Shown one piece after another: positions 1 to 9,926 of a stretch of 64,000 bases of DNA. Each line of letters starts with the position of its first letter. Position 1 is the first letter of the stretch. The notes under the pieces are model-generated. The model saw only the letters and a list, made by a program, of their open reading frames with translations. It had not been told where the DNA came from and made no database searches. A program made the translations under genes and the position numbers. Where the stretch lies: positions 1,426,001-1,490,000 of the forward strand of contig NC_092404.1 in assembly GCF_009017415.1 (NCBI RefSeq), read 5' to 3'. This stretch comes from Aspergillus flavus. Its lineage: Eukaryota; Ascomycota; Eurotiomycetes; Eurotiales; Aspergillaceae.

Positions 1-1593
1 TCATCGTGCATGCGGAATTTCTACCTGCATGGCAGGTAGAAATAGGCTGATTTAATGGTATGTAAAAAGTCACAAGGATGTTTAGTATGGGCGATATTGC
101 GCTATACTGATCACACAGTGGGGTTTTGCAACTGCATGACGGTAATGTAGTTATCTGAACCGAACGTGTTAATCAACTATTAACGTTCCTTTGGCCACTT
201 TACGAAGCACGGAGACGTCATTACACAATGCCCTTGTTAGTTGAGGTGACTTGAGACGAAGAGGTCTGTTCTGTTACAAGGCTGTGTACTGTGTACACTT
301 GGATCTTGGCTCCATTAAGATACTTGTTCGACTATTGGAAGAAATGCAAATAATTGAATTTGGTTATACTCCCTTTGTTCGGTTGTTGTTTCCCCCTTTC
401 GCTTTAGTTTTCTTTTGTTTTATTGTTGCCTTTTTTCTTATTTCTTATCATCTAGTACTATCTTTTGTTCTGCACCACTAACGCCTCTCATAAACAGTTC
501 ATTACTGAGCCGCGATGGAAGAGCATGATACTGGGATATCGAAGGTTTCGCTCTCCGGGTGGCTGTTGCTGAATACTCCTTAAGACATTCTATGCGAACT
601 GCAATAGGCAGGCGTGTTAAAATATTCGCCCGATAGGAATCATTCCGAGGGAGCATGTTTCCAATTATCGTCCACGAGGAATCGCGCTTCGATATCATGA
701 CTTCGATCGTCCCGGATTCGTCACTAAGACAGGTGTTTCATAACGATGGGCCTGAAGCCTTTGATTTGTATATAACTCATTCGATTCCATTGGACACCAT
801 ACTCAACGATTTATATATATGCGAAGGATAACCTCGCTTGACTGTGCGGTGGCGTTAGAGAGGTCCTAACTCACATAATTCAGTGGACTCAATTCCTCCA
901 AAAGTTGCTCTGAGGGTTGTCCAACGAAAAGTGTTTGAATTGCGGGGATCTCAGTATGACGGCTGCCGTAGGCAAATACCGAGCCATATTATGGCTGAGA
1001 AAGCCGCCGGTGCATGCAGAATGGTGGGATTGACCGTTGAGATTGGAGGAGATGCCCCACTCGTCATTTCTTCACGAAGTGCTCTATCGCCATATGGAAG
1101 AACGACCACCAATCGGGCAACCATGCTCCACTGCCCTGAGCTACATTGGCGCATTCTGGGCTTCTTGTCCAAGACAAGATTGTCCTTACTTGGTACATAT
1201 CAGGTGAGATGCATAAGGTGTCATGAATTAGTGCGTGCTAACGTTCTGTATTTGTTGTCCATCAAGTTGTGATTGCCGAGATTTTGCCAGTTTCGAGGTG
1301 ACACAGCTTATCGGGCGATGCCTGATGTTAGTAGCTTCGTTAGGTTACCCTCTTAAGGCAGCTTGGAGATGTGGCATAGATTGAGTGTCCCACCCCGCAT
1401 CTAAGTACCAGCCCATGGTGGTCGGTATTCCATATAAGATTCTAGGCGAAAAATAACACAGAGATACAAACATGTTTTTTCTAATCCTGAAGTATCAAGA
1501 TTCTGTATAAATTGAGAGTTCCCGACCGGATGAACAATCGTCAATCTCCCGGAACTGAACTGGATAGTGATAACTGATACAGTTCTAATAGTC
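1..1593. other. Gene-free left flank
   Basis: No recognisable gene, RNA or intact transposon was seen. Short open frames occur on both strands, but they either lack a sensible ATG or show no familiar motif. The sequence is of mixed composition, without the extreme AT bias of heavily RIP-mutated DNA. Confidence 0.5.
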
Positions 1594-1836
1594 ATGTGTT
1601 GGCAGATCTGCCGTACTTATCAAGACTGTCCTCACATGTACCGATATGACTATGGCAAGTGTAGCGACGCTAAATCTCGTTCGAATCAACGTTTCTGTGT
1701 TGGCCCGGATGGAACTATGCGCTCCCTCGAACGAATGATTGATGTGCAGGACCAGGACGTATCTGGAGTTTGTCCAGCTTGCGCTGCACAAACGCCGTTC
1801 AGCTCTGAAGGCTCACATATGGGGCTTGTTGAGTAG
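1594..1836 (+). CDS. Possible small cysteine-rich hypothetical protein
   Basis: This is an 80-residue ATG-initiated frame with seven cysteines. It opens with a CxxxC pair (MCWQIC), has three more single cysteines, and ends in a CPAC pair at about residues 57 to 60. The spacing resembles small zinc-binding fungal hypothetical proteins of the 'MCxxI...C...CPxC' kind, but that is recall of a pattern and not a match I could test. No intron is needed. It stands alone in a gene-poor flank, and no promoter element stands out. It could be a chance ORF or a decayed gene. Confidence 0.35.
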   Translation: MCWQICRTYQDCPHMYRYDYGKCSDAKSRSNQRFCVGPDGTMRSLERMIDVQDQDVSGVCPACAAQTPFSSEGSHMGLVE

Positions 1837-2328
1837 CAAAGGTACATCTCCCTCCAACTGCCGCAATGTCAATATTTGCACGGCCTCCTATATCTAGATG
1901 ATAATAGTTTGATACGCCCTGACATCAACCCAGACAGCTGCAGCGAACAAAAAAGAGAGCTAGGTCCCATATACCTTGGCGGCCGTTGGGAACCTAACGC
2001 TCCGATGCGCAATCCTGGTTCATCGGACATCTATTGGACGGCACGGGATGCAGCATCTCTGCACATTCGTCCCCATCCGTATGTATCCCGTGATTGGCAG
2101 GGGTGTAACCACTGTTCGAGAAGAGGGGCTAACCGCCTTGGCTGTGTGTTTCAAGACGCCTGGTACCAAGTAGCACTGTCGCCAACTACAGATTACCTCA
2201 AGCCACACTTTACCCATCCCATCGGTAACCGCACAGTCTAGCTTGGTACCTCCAGCAGCGCTATCTTACACTTTCAGAGGGGCAAGCGTCAGAGCTAGAG
2301 CTACTAGTATAAGACCACCTACTACTCA

Positions 2329-2646
2329 ATGGCAACCCCTGTCTTACAGAATCTACCTAAACAGCCGAAACGGGTTATCTTACAACTCCGCGTGGACCAG
2401 TTCACTGATTGCCTGCAAGGTGATTTTGAAGATGCCATTGAAAAATACCTTGTGGTATCTGGGCGATCTATGAGTGAGATACGCTTGGGACGACATTTCA
2501 TCCACATAGAGCCGTTTCAGAGTGACGATGTGCCTCAGAAATACTTCCATATTGTTCTCGATCTTGAACAAAGCCAGGGTCCTGTCGCTTTCTGCACGTT
2601 ACCGCACGAGCTGTTTCATATTCGCCGGTCCGGCAAAGGAATGTAA
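2329..2646 (+). CDS. Possible hypothetical protein, 105 aa
   Basis: An ATG-initiated 105-residue frame of mixed, globular-looking composition. It has no signal peptide, membrane segment or known motif, and I do not recognise it. It could be one exon of a larger gene, but no convincing partner exon was found on either side, and no TATA-like element is obvious. It is reported because the residue composition is less biased than in most chance ORFs of this flank. Confidence 0.25.
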   Translation: MATPVLQNLPKQPKRVILQLRVDQFTDCLQGDFEDAIEKYLVVSGRSMSEIRLGRHFIHIEPFQSDDVPQKYFHIVLDLEQSQGPVAFCTLPHELFHIRRSGKGM

Positions 2647-4860
2647 GAGATAACTCTCCTTCACAGATGATGTATAAGAATCGAGGTAGTTCACAGTCCA
2701 ACTGGATTTGCTGACTGTGAAATAGGCAGCTATTGAAAACGAACAACCAACTCGTCGCAGAGAATATGCTGAGAAAGATACGTTTCTATACTGATGAGTT
2801 ATACCCTTGGGGAAGAACTCGAGTATGATGGTACTTTATGGATAAAAGATCCTTTATCGTTTCGAAGCGCACGGCATTGTGTTTTGCATGACGTGAACAC
2901 ATTCGCGACTCCACAATAATTGCAACTCCTTTCTCCGATCTGGGTGCCTCTATTTTGTCTGTCCAAGCTCTGGAACAAAGGTTCGGAGCGATAACCTAAG
3001 TGGTTCTAAGCACCTATAAGCCACATACCCCCTTGCTTCGATGGCTGCTATTTGGCTTTGGGCATTTTTTCCTCGAGTTCGTTTTGCCTTTGCTTTAGCA
3101 AAGAGGGGGCTAGACTTGAGTTACAATAGACCATCATCACCATCATCAATATATGGTCAACCTTTATTTAAATGTTGAAGTTGTTGTCTAGTGGGTCTTT
3201 CGACGATCTAAAAGTGTCTTGGCTACGGAGTACTATCGCCGGATTACCTTAAATCTATTTCAGTCTTCGCCAGGTAACAAACTTCGATCTCGCCATAGGC
3301 CAGAGCGTATTTTATTACAAAAAACAAGTACCAACAAGACAGGACATTATAGTTGTCTTTTGAGATTAGTGATCTTGAGATCAAGCAATTATCCAGCATT
3401 AATCGGACTTCAATGTTCTCCGCTTCGGAGGGCGGAGCTTCCCGGCGGATGGAGGCTCCCGCCGGGGAACTGCTCAGGGCCGGAAAAGACCTAACATCAG
3501 GTTCCACTGTACGGAGTAAATTGTGCTCGGTTGGTTGTGGAGGCCATGGGAGCATAACTATTTGCTGATTTTTGTGCTGTACATAGTCTTTCATATTACG
3601 GTCCCTAGAGCAGCATGTGTCGCATACCAGGTGTGTAGGGCTTATAAATGAAGCTGGAGAACTATCGAAAGATCGATCATGGAACGTTGAAGCTCCTGTA
3701 TCCGTGATCTTCATTAGTTTCGTAGTATCGGGACGGAATAGTTTCCGCAAGGCGGAGCGCTCCGTTGTCCGTTAGTGTGTTTTGTAGAGCTTGAATTCGC
3801 CCGGCCTATGCCTATGTTCAATACACCTACCGAGTACAAGTCAAAAAATTTCGGTTCGTAGGTCTGCGGGCTGTGGGCATATTTATGTCTATCTACTTGT
3901 TGAATAACTGTATTAGATAACTGATTTGTATTATGTTCACTGGGGGATATAACGTTGGATATGAGCCAATAAGGAACTTGAGGTCGTGGGGCGTATTCTA
4001 TTGCCCAAAAAGGGCAAAACTCGCGCCCCGCAGGTAAATTAATCTGTATCGGTAATCCTGCCGGTCGGGAAGGTCCAGACAGGGTGCATTTTTCAGCATT
4101 CGATGTCGACAGGACCATTCTAGCCTGGTCCACTGACTAAGATCTCTAGAAGGAAGCCTGATGTGCAGTGCTGGCAGAGTTAATTGCATGCTACTACTAA
4201 CTAGTGTGACCTCGGAATGTTAGTAGTTAAGGAGTTGACCTGGAGGAAATCGGGTCCCACTCCCGGTTCCCTTAGCGTTGACCGCCGTACAGAGTAGGTG
4301 TTTCCGGGAGATACAACTGTGTCTTTTTCGCAAGATACCTGTACCACTCCGTACGACTTTCGGTTTATAGATCTGAAATGGCTTTACAGAGATAAGAATT
4401 ACCATTCTTAAGGATTCTTCAATGCTGCTTTTATCTACCCCAGAAATATGGGAGGGTCAAACGTTCGGTCTCCATCTGACAATGACAAGAGGTATCATTG
4501 GCCAGGACCCTGGTGCGATGGATATTGAGTTGTGCGGGGTAAAAGAAAAGCTACTCCGTTAGCGCTTCGGGAAACTCCTTTTATTTTCTAATGTATACAA
4601 GGTTTGCTGGGAGCTTCTCCTCATTTTGCCCTGCCCGGTTAGACCCGTTTAGTAAATGCTTTCCTCGCATAGGTGCAATGCGGAGATCATAATCCATCTC
4701 ATACATACTACGGAGTATACTGTACATCCTGTATTGAAGGCGTTAGTAATGTCTGGAACTAGGGGCAAGTTATGGGTCTTGGCCAGTGGATGGGACGTCA
4801 TCATCTGAGTAAATCTGCTTAACCATTGGTTGAAGCTGGAATGGATTTGAGGAACCGGTA
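2647..4860. other. Intergenic region with GC-rich palindromes
   Basis: No gene was recognised. The stretch holds three exact copies of TACGGAGTA (3224, 3510, 4709), a short CAT/CAC trinucleotide run near 3132, an 8-bp GC hairpin (3441-3448 with 3459-3466) and a perfect 12-bp palindrome CGGAGCGCTCCG at 3753-3764. A minus-strand open frame at 3244-3750 lacks an ATG at its edge and matches nothing I know. Confidence 0.5.
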
Positions 4861-4875
4861 GTACCTACCGTTTCG

Positions 4876-5050
4876 TCTTTTTTTAATTCTTTTTTTTTTT
4901 TTTTTTAAATTACCATGTCTTTGTCCAACTCGACCACTTTTATACACTACTTGCTTTCCCCTCCCTTCCTGTCGGCTCCATTAACGATTTGAACTCCGGG
5001 TATATAAATCCCCGCATTCTCCATCTCCCGACTTGTTTGGTTTTCTTCTT
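4876..5050 (+). promoter_or_regulatory. Catalase gene promoter: T-tract, TATA box, CT-rich leader
   Basis: A long T-rich tract lies at about 4878-4907. A TATA box, TATATAAAT, sits at 5001-5009, about 95 bp before the catalase ATG at 5099. A pyrimidine-rich stretch (about 5040-5072) lies between the two, as is common around transcription starts of strongly expressed filamentous-fungal genes. The element identities are inferred from sequence only. Confidence 0.6.
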
Positions 5051-5098
5051 CCAGACTATCTCTTTCTCTCATTACATACTCTCTCCACATATTCCATC

Positions 5099-6663
5099 AT
5101 GGGTAAAGACGACGAACCTAGTATGTCTAGCCTCCTTCGCCTCCTTCGTAGCTGAAACTAATCTAGTCCTTCTTCATAGGAACCTACCGCTACAACGAGA
5201 AGCCGGTTTACACCACCTCCAATGGCTGTCCGGTCTTCGACCCTCAGGCCGCGCAGCGCGTTGGCCGTAACGGCCCTCTGCTGCTTCAGGACTTCCACCT
5301 GATTGACCTTCTGGCACACTTTGACCGAGAGAGAATTCCAGAGCGTGTCGTTCATGCCAAGGGTGCTGGCGCCTATGGCGAGTTCGAGGTCACTGATGAC
5401 ATCAGCGACATCACTGTCATCGACATGCTCAAGACCGTTGGCAAGAAGACCAAGTGTTTCACCCGTTTCTCGACCGTCGGTGGTGAGAAGGGTTCTCCCG
5501 ACAGCGCTCGTGATCCCCGTGGTTTCGCCATCAAGTTCTACACTGATGAGGGTAACTGGGACTGGGTGTTCAACAACACTCCCGTTTTCTTTCTTCGTGA
5601 CCCTGCCAAGTTCCCCATCTTCATCCACACCCAGAAGCGTAACCCCCAGACCAACTTGAAGGATGCCACCATGTTCTGGGACTACCTCTCCACTCACCAC
5701 GAGTCCGTTCACCAGGTCATGCATCTCTTCAGCGATCGCGGTACCCCCTACTCTTACCGTCACATGAACGGCTACTCTGGCCACACCTACAAGTGGATCA
5801 AGCCGGACGGCACCTTCAACTACGTCCAGATCCACCTGAAGACCGATCAGGGCAACAAGACCATGAACAACGAGGAGGCCGGTCGTTTGGCCTCTGAGAA
5901 CCCCGACTGGCACACCCAGGACCTGTTCAACGCCATCGAGCGCGGCGAAAACCCCTCCTGGACCGTCTACGTTCAGACCCTGAGCCCTGAGCAGGCTGAG
6001 AAGTTCCGCTGGAACGTCTTCGATCTGACCAAGGTCTGGCCCCAGGCCGAGGTGCCCCTGCGTCGTTTCGGCAAGTTCACCCTCAACAAGAACCCCCAGA
6101 ACTACTTCGCCGAGGTCGAGCAGGCGGCTTTCTCTCCTTCGCACATGGTCCCTGGTGTCGAGGCCTCCGCCGATCCCGTGCTGCAGTCCCGTCTCTTCTC
6201 CTACCCCGACACCCACCGCCACCGTCTTGGCGGCAACTACGAACAGATCCCCGTCAACTGTCCCATGCGGGCCTTCGCCCCCTGGCAGCGTGACGGCTAC
6301 ATGAACGTGCACGGCAACTACGGCGCCAACCCCAACTACCCATCCACCTTCCGTCCCTACGAGTACAAGCCCGTCAAGGCTAGCCAGGAGCACGAGAAGT
6401 GGTCTGGCTCCGTCGTTACCGAGCAGCTCCCCGTCACATCGGAAGACTACGTCCAGGCCAACGGTCTCTGGCAGGTCCTGGGCCGCCAGCCCGGCCAGCA
6501 GGACGCCCTCGTCCACAACATCTCCGTCCACCTGTGTAACGCTCACGAGCGCGTCCGCAAGGCCACCTACGAGATGTTCACCCGTGTCAACAAGGACCTC
6601 GGTGCCCGCCTCGAGAAGGCTACCGAGAAGAACGCCACTCACGCCAAGTCTGCTCGTTTGTAA
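5099..6663 (+). CDS. catC: Peroxisomal small-subunit haem catalase
   Basis: Catalase converts H2O2 to water and oxygen. Two exons (5099-5120, 5180-6663) joined over a 59-nt GTATGT/TAG intron give 501 residues, the normal size for small-subunit catalases. Visible active-site residues are His66 in VVHAKGAGAYG, Asn139 in WVFNNTPVFF, and the proximal haem ligand Tyr349 in the RLFSY motif followed by PDTHRHRLG. The C-terminus ends in SARL. The last three residues, ARL, fit a PTS1 peroxisomal signal, as in Aspergillus CatC. Codon choice is strongly biased to C- or G-ending codons, which suggests high expression. It converges with the ATG15 gene. The family is certain; the catC orthology is inferred from length and the terminal signal. 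Confidence 0.95.
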
Positions 6664-7406
6664 TCCAAGAATCATCCCGCTTTTGTACTATTCATCTAGC
6701 AACTCAGTTTGATTTAAAATATTATTAGCATGAATTAACGAACCAAATGATAAACTATTTTTTCTATCTTTGCTTTTTCTTCTCACTTATGGTTTGTCTC
6801 GCCTAGGTTATTGGGATGGAAGTAAATCTCGCCTCTTTTTGGCTCTGATTAATTCTCTTGTGGGATCACAATCCTACCTATCATGTTGCCTCTAATCGAA
6901 CCGCTCATGTCAGTTGTCTGCATACCTAGCTCTATACTCGTACTGATTGGATGCATGTCACAGTACTTAGGCTCTTAGCTGTCAAATAGATAAAGAACAG
7001 ATAAAGAACTGTAGTGATAATAGTGATAATGATGAATGTCAAAAGGCAAAGCAGTATATATATAAAACTTCCTACAGTACAACCAATAGCAATACGTGAT
7101 CCCGTATATATAATGTAGTCCAAAAACAGAACCAATGCAACCCGGAAACCAAGCGTGTCCAAAAAACAAAAAAAAAAAAGGTCAATAATAACAGTCCCCG
7201 ATCTGTCAGCCAGAAACACCTGAAACTCGCTATGTTGAAGAGGCAAGAGAGCAAAGATCGTAGATAGTCGTGTCGTTTATGAGGCGGAATGTTAAGAGTT
7301 TCTATATGTCAGTTCAGCTCGCGCTTTGGATGCAAAGTCTTAACTTTCGGTGTATATGTTCAGCACAGATAAGTAAGCGCTATATGTACGCGTCGTTGTG
7401 CTCCGA
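6664..7406. other. Convergent 3' intergenic region (catalase/ATG15)
   Basis: Presumed 3' untranslated and terminator sequence for both flanking genes. It is AT-rich, with an A-run near 7168-7179. No gene was recognised. Confidence 0.5.
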
Positions 7407-9247
7407 TCAGGGTGGCGTGGTGATGGGGTGACTACTGGTGGTTACGGAGTCCCAACAGCCCCAGACATATCCAGGCGTGAGGCATGTGTGAGTCAGAGTT
7501 GGGGGTGCTGTTTGGGGAACTTTCGAAGTAGTGGTAGGGTCGTTACAGCCAAACCAGCCGGGTGTCTTGCACGTTGACGAGGTCATGGTAGGTGCGGTGG
7601 TTGTGGGCGACGGTACGGTGGTTGCGTCTGCTGTAGTGGTCGGGTCGTTGCAACCGAACCAACCGGGTGTCTTACAGGTTGATGTGGACGTCGACGTGGA
7701 TGTCGTTGTAGCTGTCGTAGTTGTGCTCTCATCAAGACAGCCCCACCATCCGGGAGTCTTACAGGTTGAGGTACTTATTGGGGTAGAGCTCGTGGTGGAC
7801 GTTGTCGAGCTGGTGGTGGTGATTTCAGAGCCATTACTGCGGAAGTATTTCCATAACACGCAATCATAGCACTCTTCTTCCGCGGCACAGTCCGGGACCT
7901 TGTCATATACCTTGATAACATCGGAGATCACAGCCTTTATACGATGCGTCCCAATTCCGACGCGCCAGCCTTTGTCCTCAACGGTATCGTAGACACACAT
8001 TTGACCCGTATGACATGCTGACTCCATGGCGTAGCCTCCCCATGTGCATACAGAACTAACACCATTACAGGTTCCCATATAAACGGGATCGGCGGTATGC
8101 CCGAAGTGGTAGGCCCCGGTGTACCGTCTGGACTGAGGATGTCTGGGATCATATCCCGGAGGGCTGGGGAGACCTAAGCGTGCCGCAGGAAGTGCCTCGG
8201 GGACAGCTTCAAATGTGACAACAGGAAGCCCATATGTCAAACCAAGCAAACTGGACATTGCACCGCCCAGGGAATGGCCTGTCAGCCAAACATTCGCCTC
8301 TGGATAAAGCTCGGTGACGTTTGAGTAGAGATCCAATGCCGCACGGTAGTACCGGTTTTCATCATTCATAGCCTCAGTTATGCAGGTCAAATTGGCCTTG
8401 TACGCAGATGTCTGGCAATCACATACTTGTCGCCAGAGGTACGAGCCACCTTGCCCGCAACAGCAGCTAAAGAACAGGTTATCATTCTCTTTGTCATTGG
8501 TAGTCGTACCTGCACCATCGAAAAGAGCAGGCGAAGTTCCCTTGAGAGATATAATAATAGTGCTGTTTGCCTTGTCAGCATAGATATGACCTCTCAGTCC
8601 ATCGCCTCTCCAGCCGAAACTTGATGAGTAATTGAAGTGACCATGAACATCCTGCCAATCCTCACTGCCTGGCTCCTCGATATAATCATTCGCCGTCATC
8701 TGGGCAAATGTGAGAACACTTTCTTTATGCGTAACATCAGGCCCAGCTAGCGTATCCATGACCCAATCCGACGGGGAGAGTACGGCCGCTGACCCAGACG
8801 ACCTAGCTGCCATCAAATGTGCCTCGATCTTCGAAGGCCGTCGATCTGCAAGCCGTTCGATGCTAATAGGGCGCGATAAAGCCACTAATGGAAAGTCCAA
8901 GATGGCGGGCCCCTCCTCGAGGCCATCTTCTGAAACGGTCCGAAGACGGGTATACGGTTTGATGTCGAGCCTCTGGTGGAGATCTGGTTGTTCATATGCT
9001 CCGCGACGGAAGATGTGGCGAAGTGTCTGTGTTAGCGTCAGTCTACTGCAAACTCAACATAAGTATGTAAGCTGAGTAGCAAAGCACCTACAAACTCATG
9101 GGTGCCTGAAAGAGCAGGTGGTTCAGCTAAGGGGACCTGTGGAGGGATCAAGGGAGATGACCCTCGGGATCCGAAGTATACGGACCCTAAGCCGAAAGCC
9201 GTACTGGGAAGGAGGGCCACACCCAGAAGAGCATTTGAAATAATCAT
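7407..9247 (-). CDS. atg15: ATG15-type autophagic/vacuolar lipase
   Basis: ATG15 is the lipase that dissolves autophagic-body and MVB-vesicle membranes inside the vacuole. Two exons (9247-9092, 9026-7407) with a 65-nt GTAGGT/CAG intron give 591 residues. The join restores the family sequence THEFTLRHIF. A hydrophobic N-terminal segment (residues 1 to 20) fits the signal anchor. The nucleophile is Ser304 in LTGHSLGG; the likely Asp is 365 (HTADPVY) and the His is 413 (GIGTHRI). After the catalytic domain comes a Ser/Thr-rich tail with four cysteine modules (CKTPGWWGC type) starting at about 474, 503, 538 and 567. It is divergently transcribed from the VPS9-domain gene 680 bp away. Identity is firm. 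Tail function is unknown. Confidence 0.92.
7440..7775 (-). repeat. Coding repeat array in the ATG15 tail
   Basis: Four imperfect copies encode C(K/L)TPG(W/Y)..GC modules separated by Thr/Ser-rich linkers of varying length. Copies two and three are nearly identical over ten residues ([10 protein letters not shown]), which suggests recent duplication. Confidence 0.8.
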
Positions 9248-9926
9248 ATTTGTTGAGAGGTACCTTATACTTCACACTCGGAGAAATTCCATAGTAATAC
9301 AGAGATGATCACAGATGTTGGGGATGACTTTGGAACAGTCGACCTTATCAGCGAATGACCAATTGCCTGGGCGGTGAGGCGGCGGCGTGACGCAGTGCGG
9401 AGAGACAGGGCTCCACTTCCTAAAAGGTAGCTGTGTTTTCCACGCTAGTCCTAATACAGTGACTCTGCGCAAAATTTACGTCCAAGTGATTCGAGTATCT
9501 AACCGGGCCTGGTTAGGTTGTCTACTGCTTAGCAGGGAAAGATCCCACGTGATTGGCTCGGGAACGCGTGATGGTTGTCAATCATGGCTTGTCGCAGTGA
9601 ATACTCCTCTATCTGTACTCCGCATTTGCTCTCTTCACTATCACTTTCTCCCCAAAACGCCTTGGGGTTTCTCCGGGTCTCACTAACAGTATGCTTGGTC
9701 TGTACGAGTAAAATTATTTCCACAAGTGTTTGCCTTGTTTCTCTTTCGGTGTTTGTCTCCTTCATACTGGTGTTGGTTTATGTGTTATCTATCGATTAAC
9801 AGTAGCGCCAGATAATTGCGCGCAATCTGCAAGAACCGACCGACTAGACTAGTTTAGGGCCATATCGCAGTATATCACAACATATTTCGACCGATCTCGG
9901 GCCCAGTATACTTATCTAACACAATC
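9248..9926. promoter_or_regulatory. Shared divergent promoter of atg15 and the VPS9-domain gene
   Basis: This 679-bp spacer lies between the two start codons. It contains a CACGTG E-box at 9546-9551 immediately followed by ATTGG (reverse CCAAT) at 9552-9556, and a second CCAAT on the plus strand at 9359-9363. CCAAT boxes are bound by the fungal HAP/CBC complex. Use of these particular sites is inferred. Confidence 0.5.

Noticed and set aside
1670..1700. GTTCGAATC, resembling a tRNA internal B box
   Set aside because: Flanking bases do not pair as a T-arm and no A box or acceptor stem is present at the right distance.
3244..3750. 168-codon minus-strand frame in the left flank
   Set aside because: It begins without ATG, spans the GC palindrome, and has no recognisable family.
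5158..6675. 505-codon open frame antisense to the catalase gene
   Set aside because: It is a by-product of the strong C/G-ending codon bias of the catalase. The product is a low-complexity Val/Leu/Gly/Asp-rich sequence with no family resemblance.
7531..7869. Plus-strand Val-rich frame opposite the ATG15 tail
   Set aside because: It mirrors the Thr/Cys repeats on the other strand and has no independent support.
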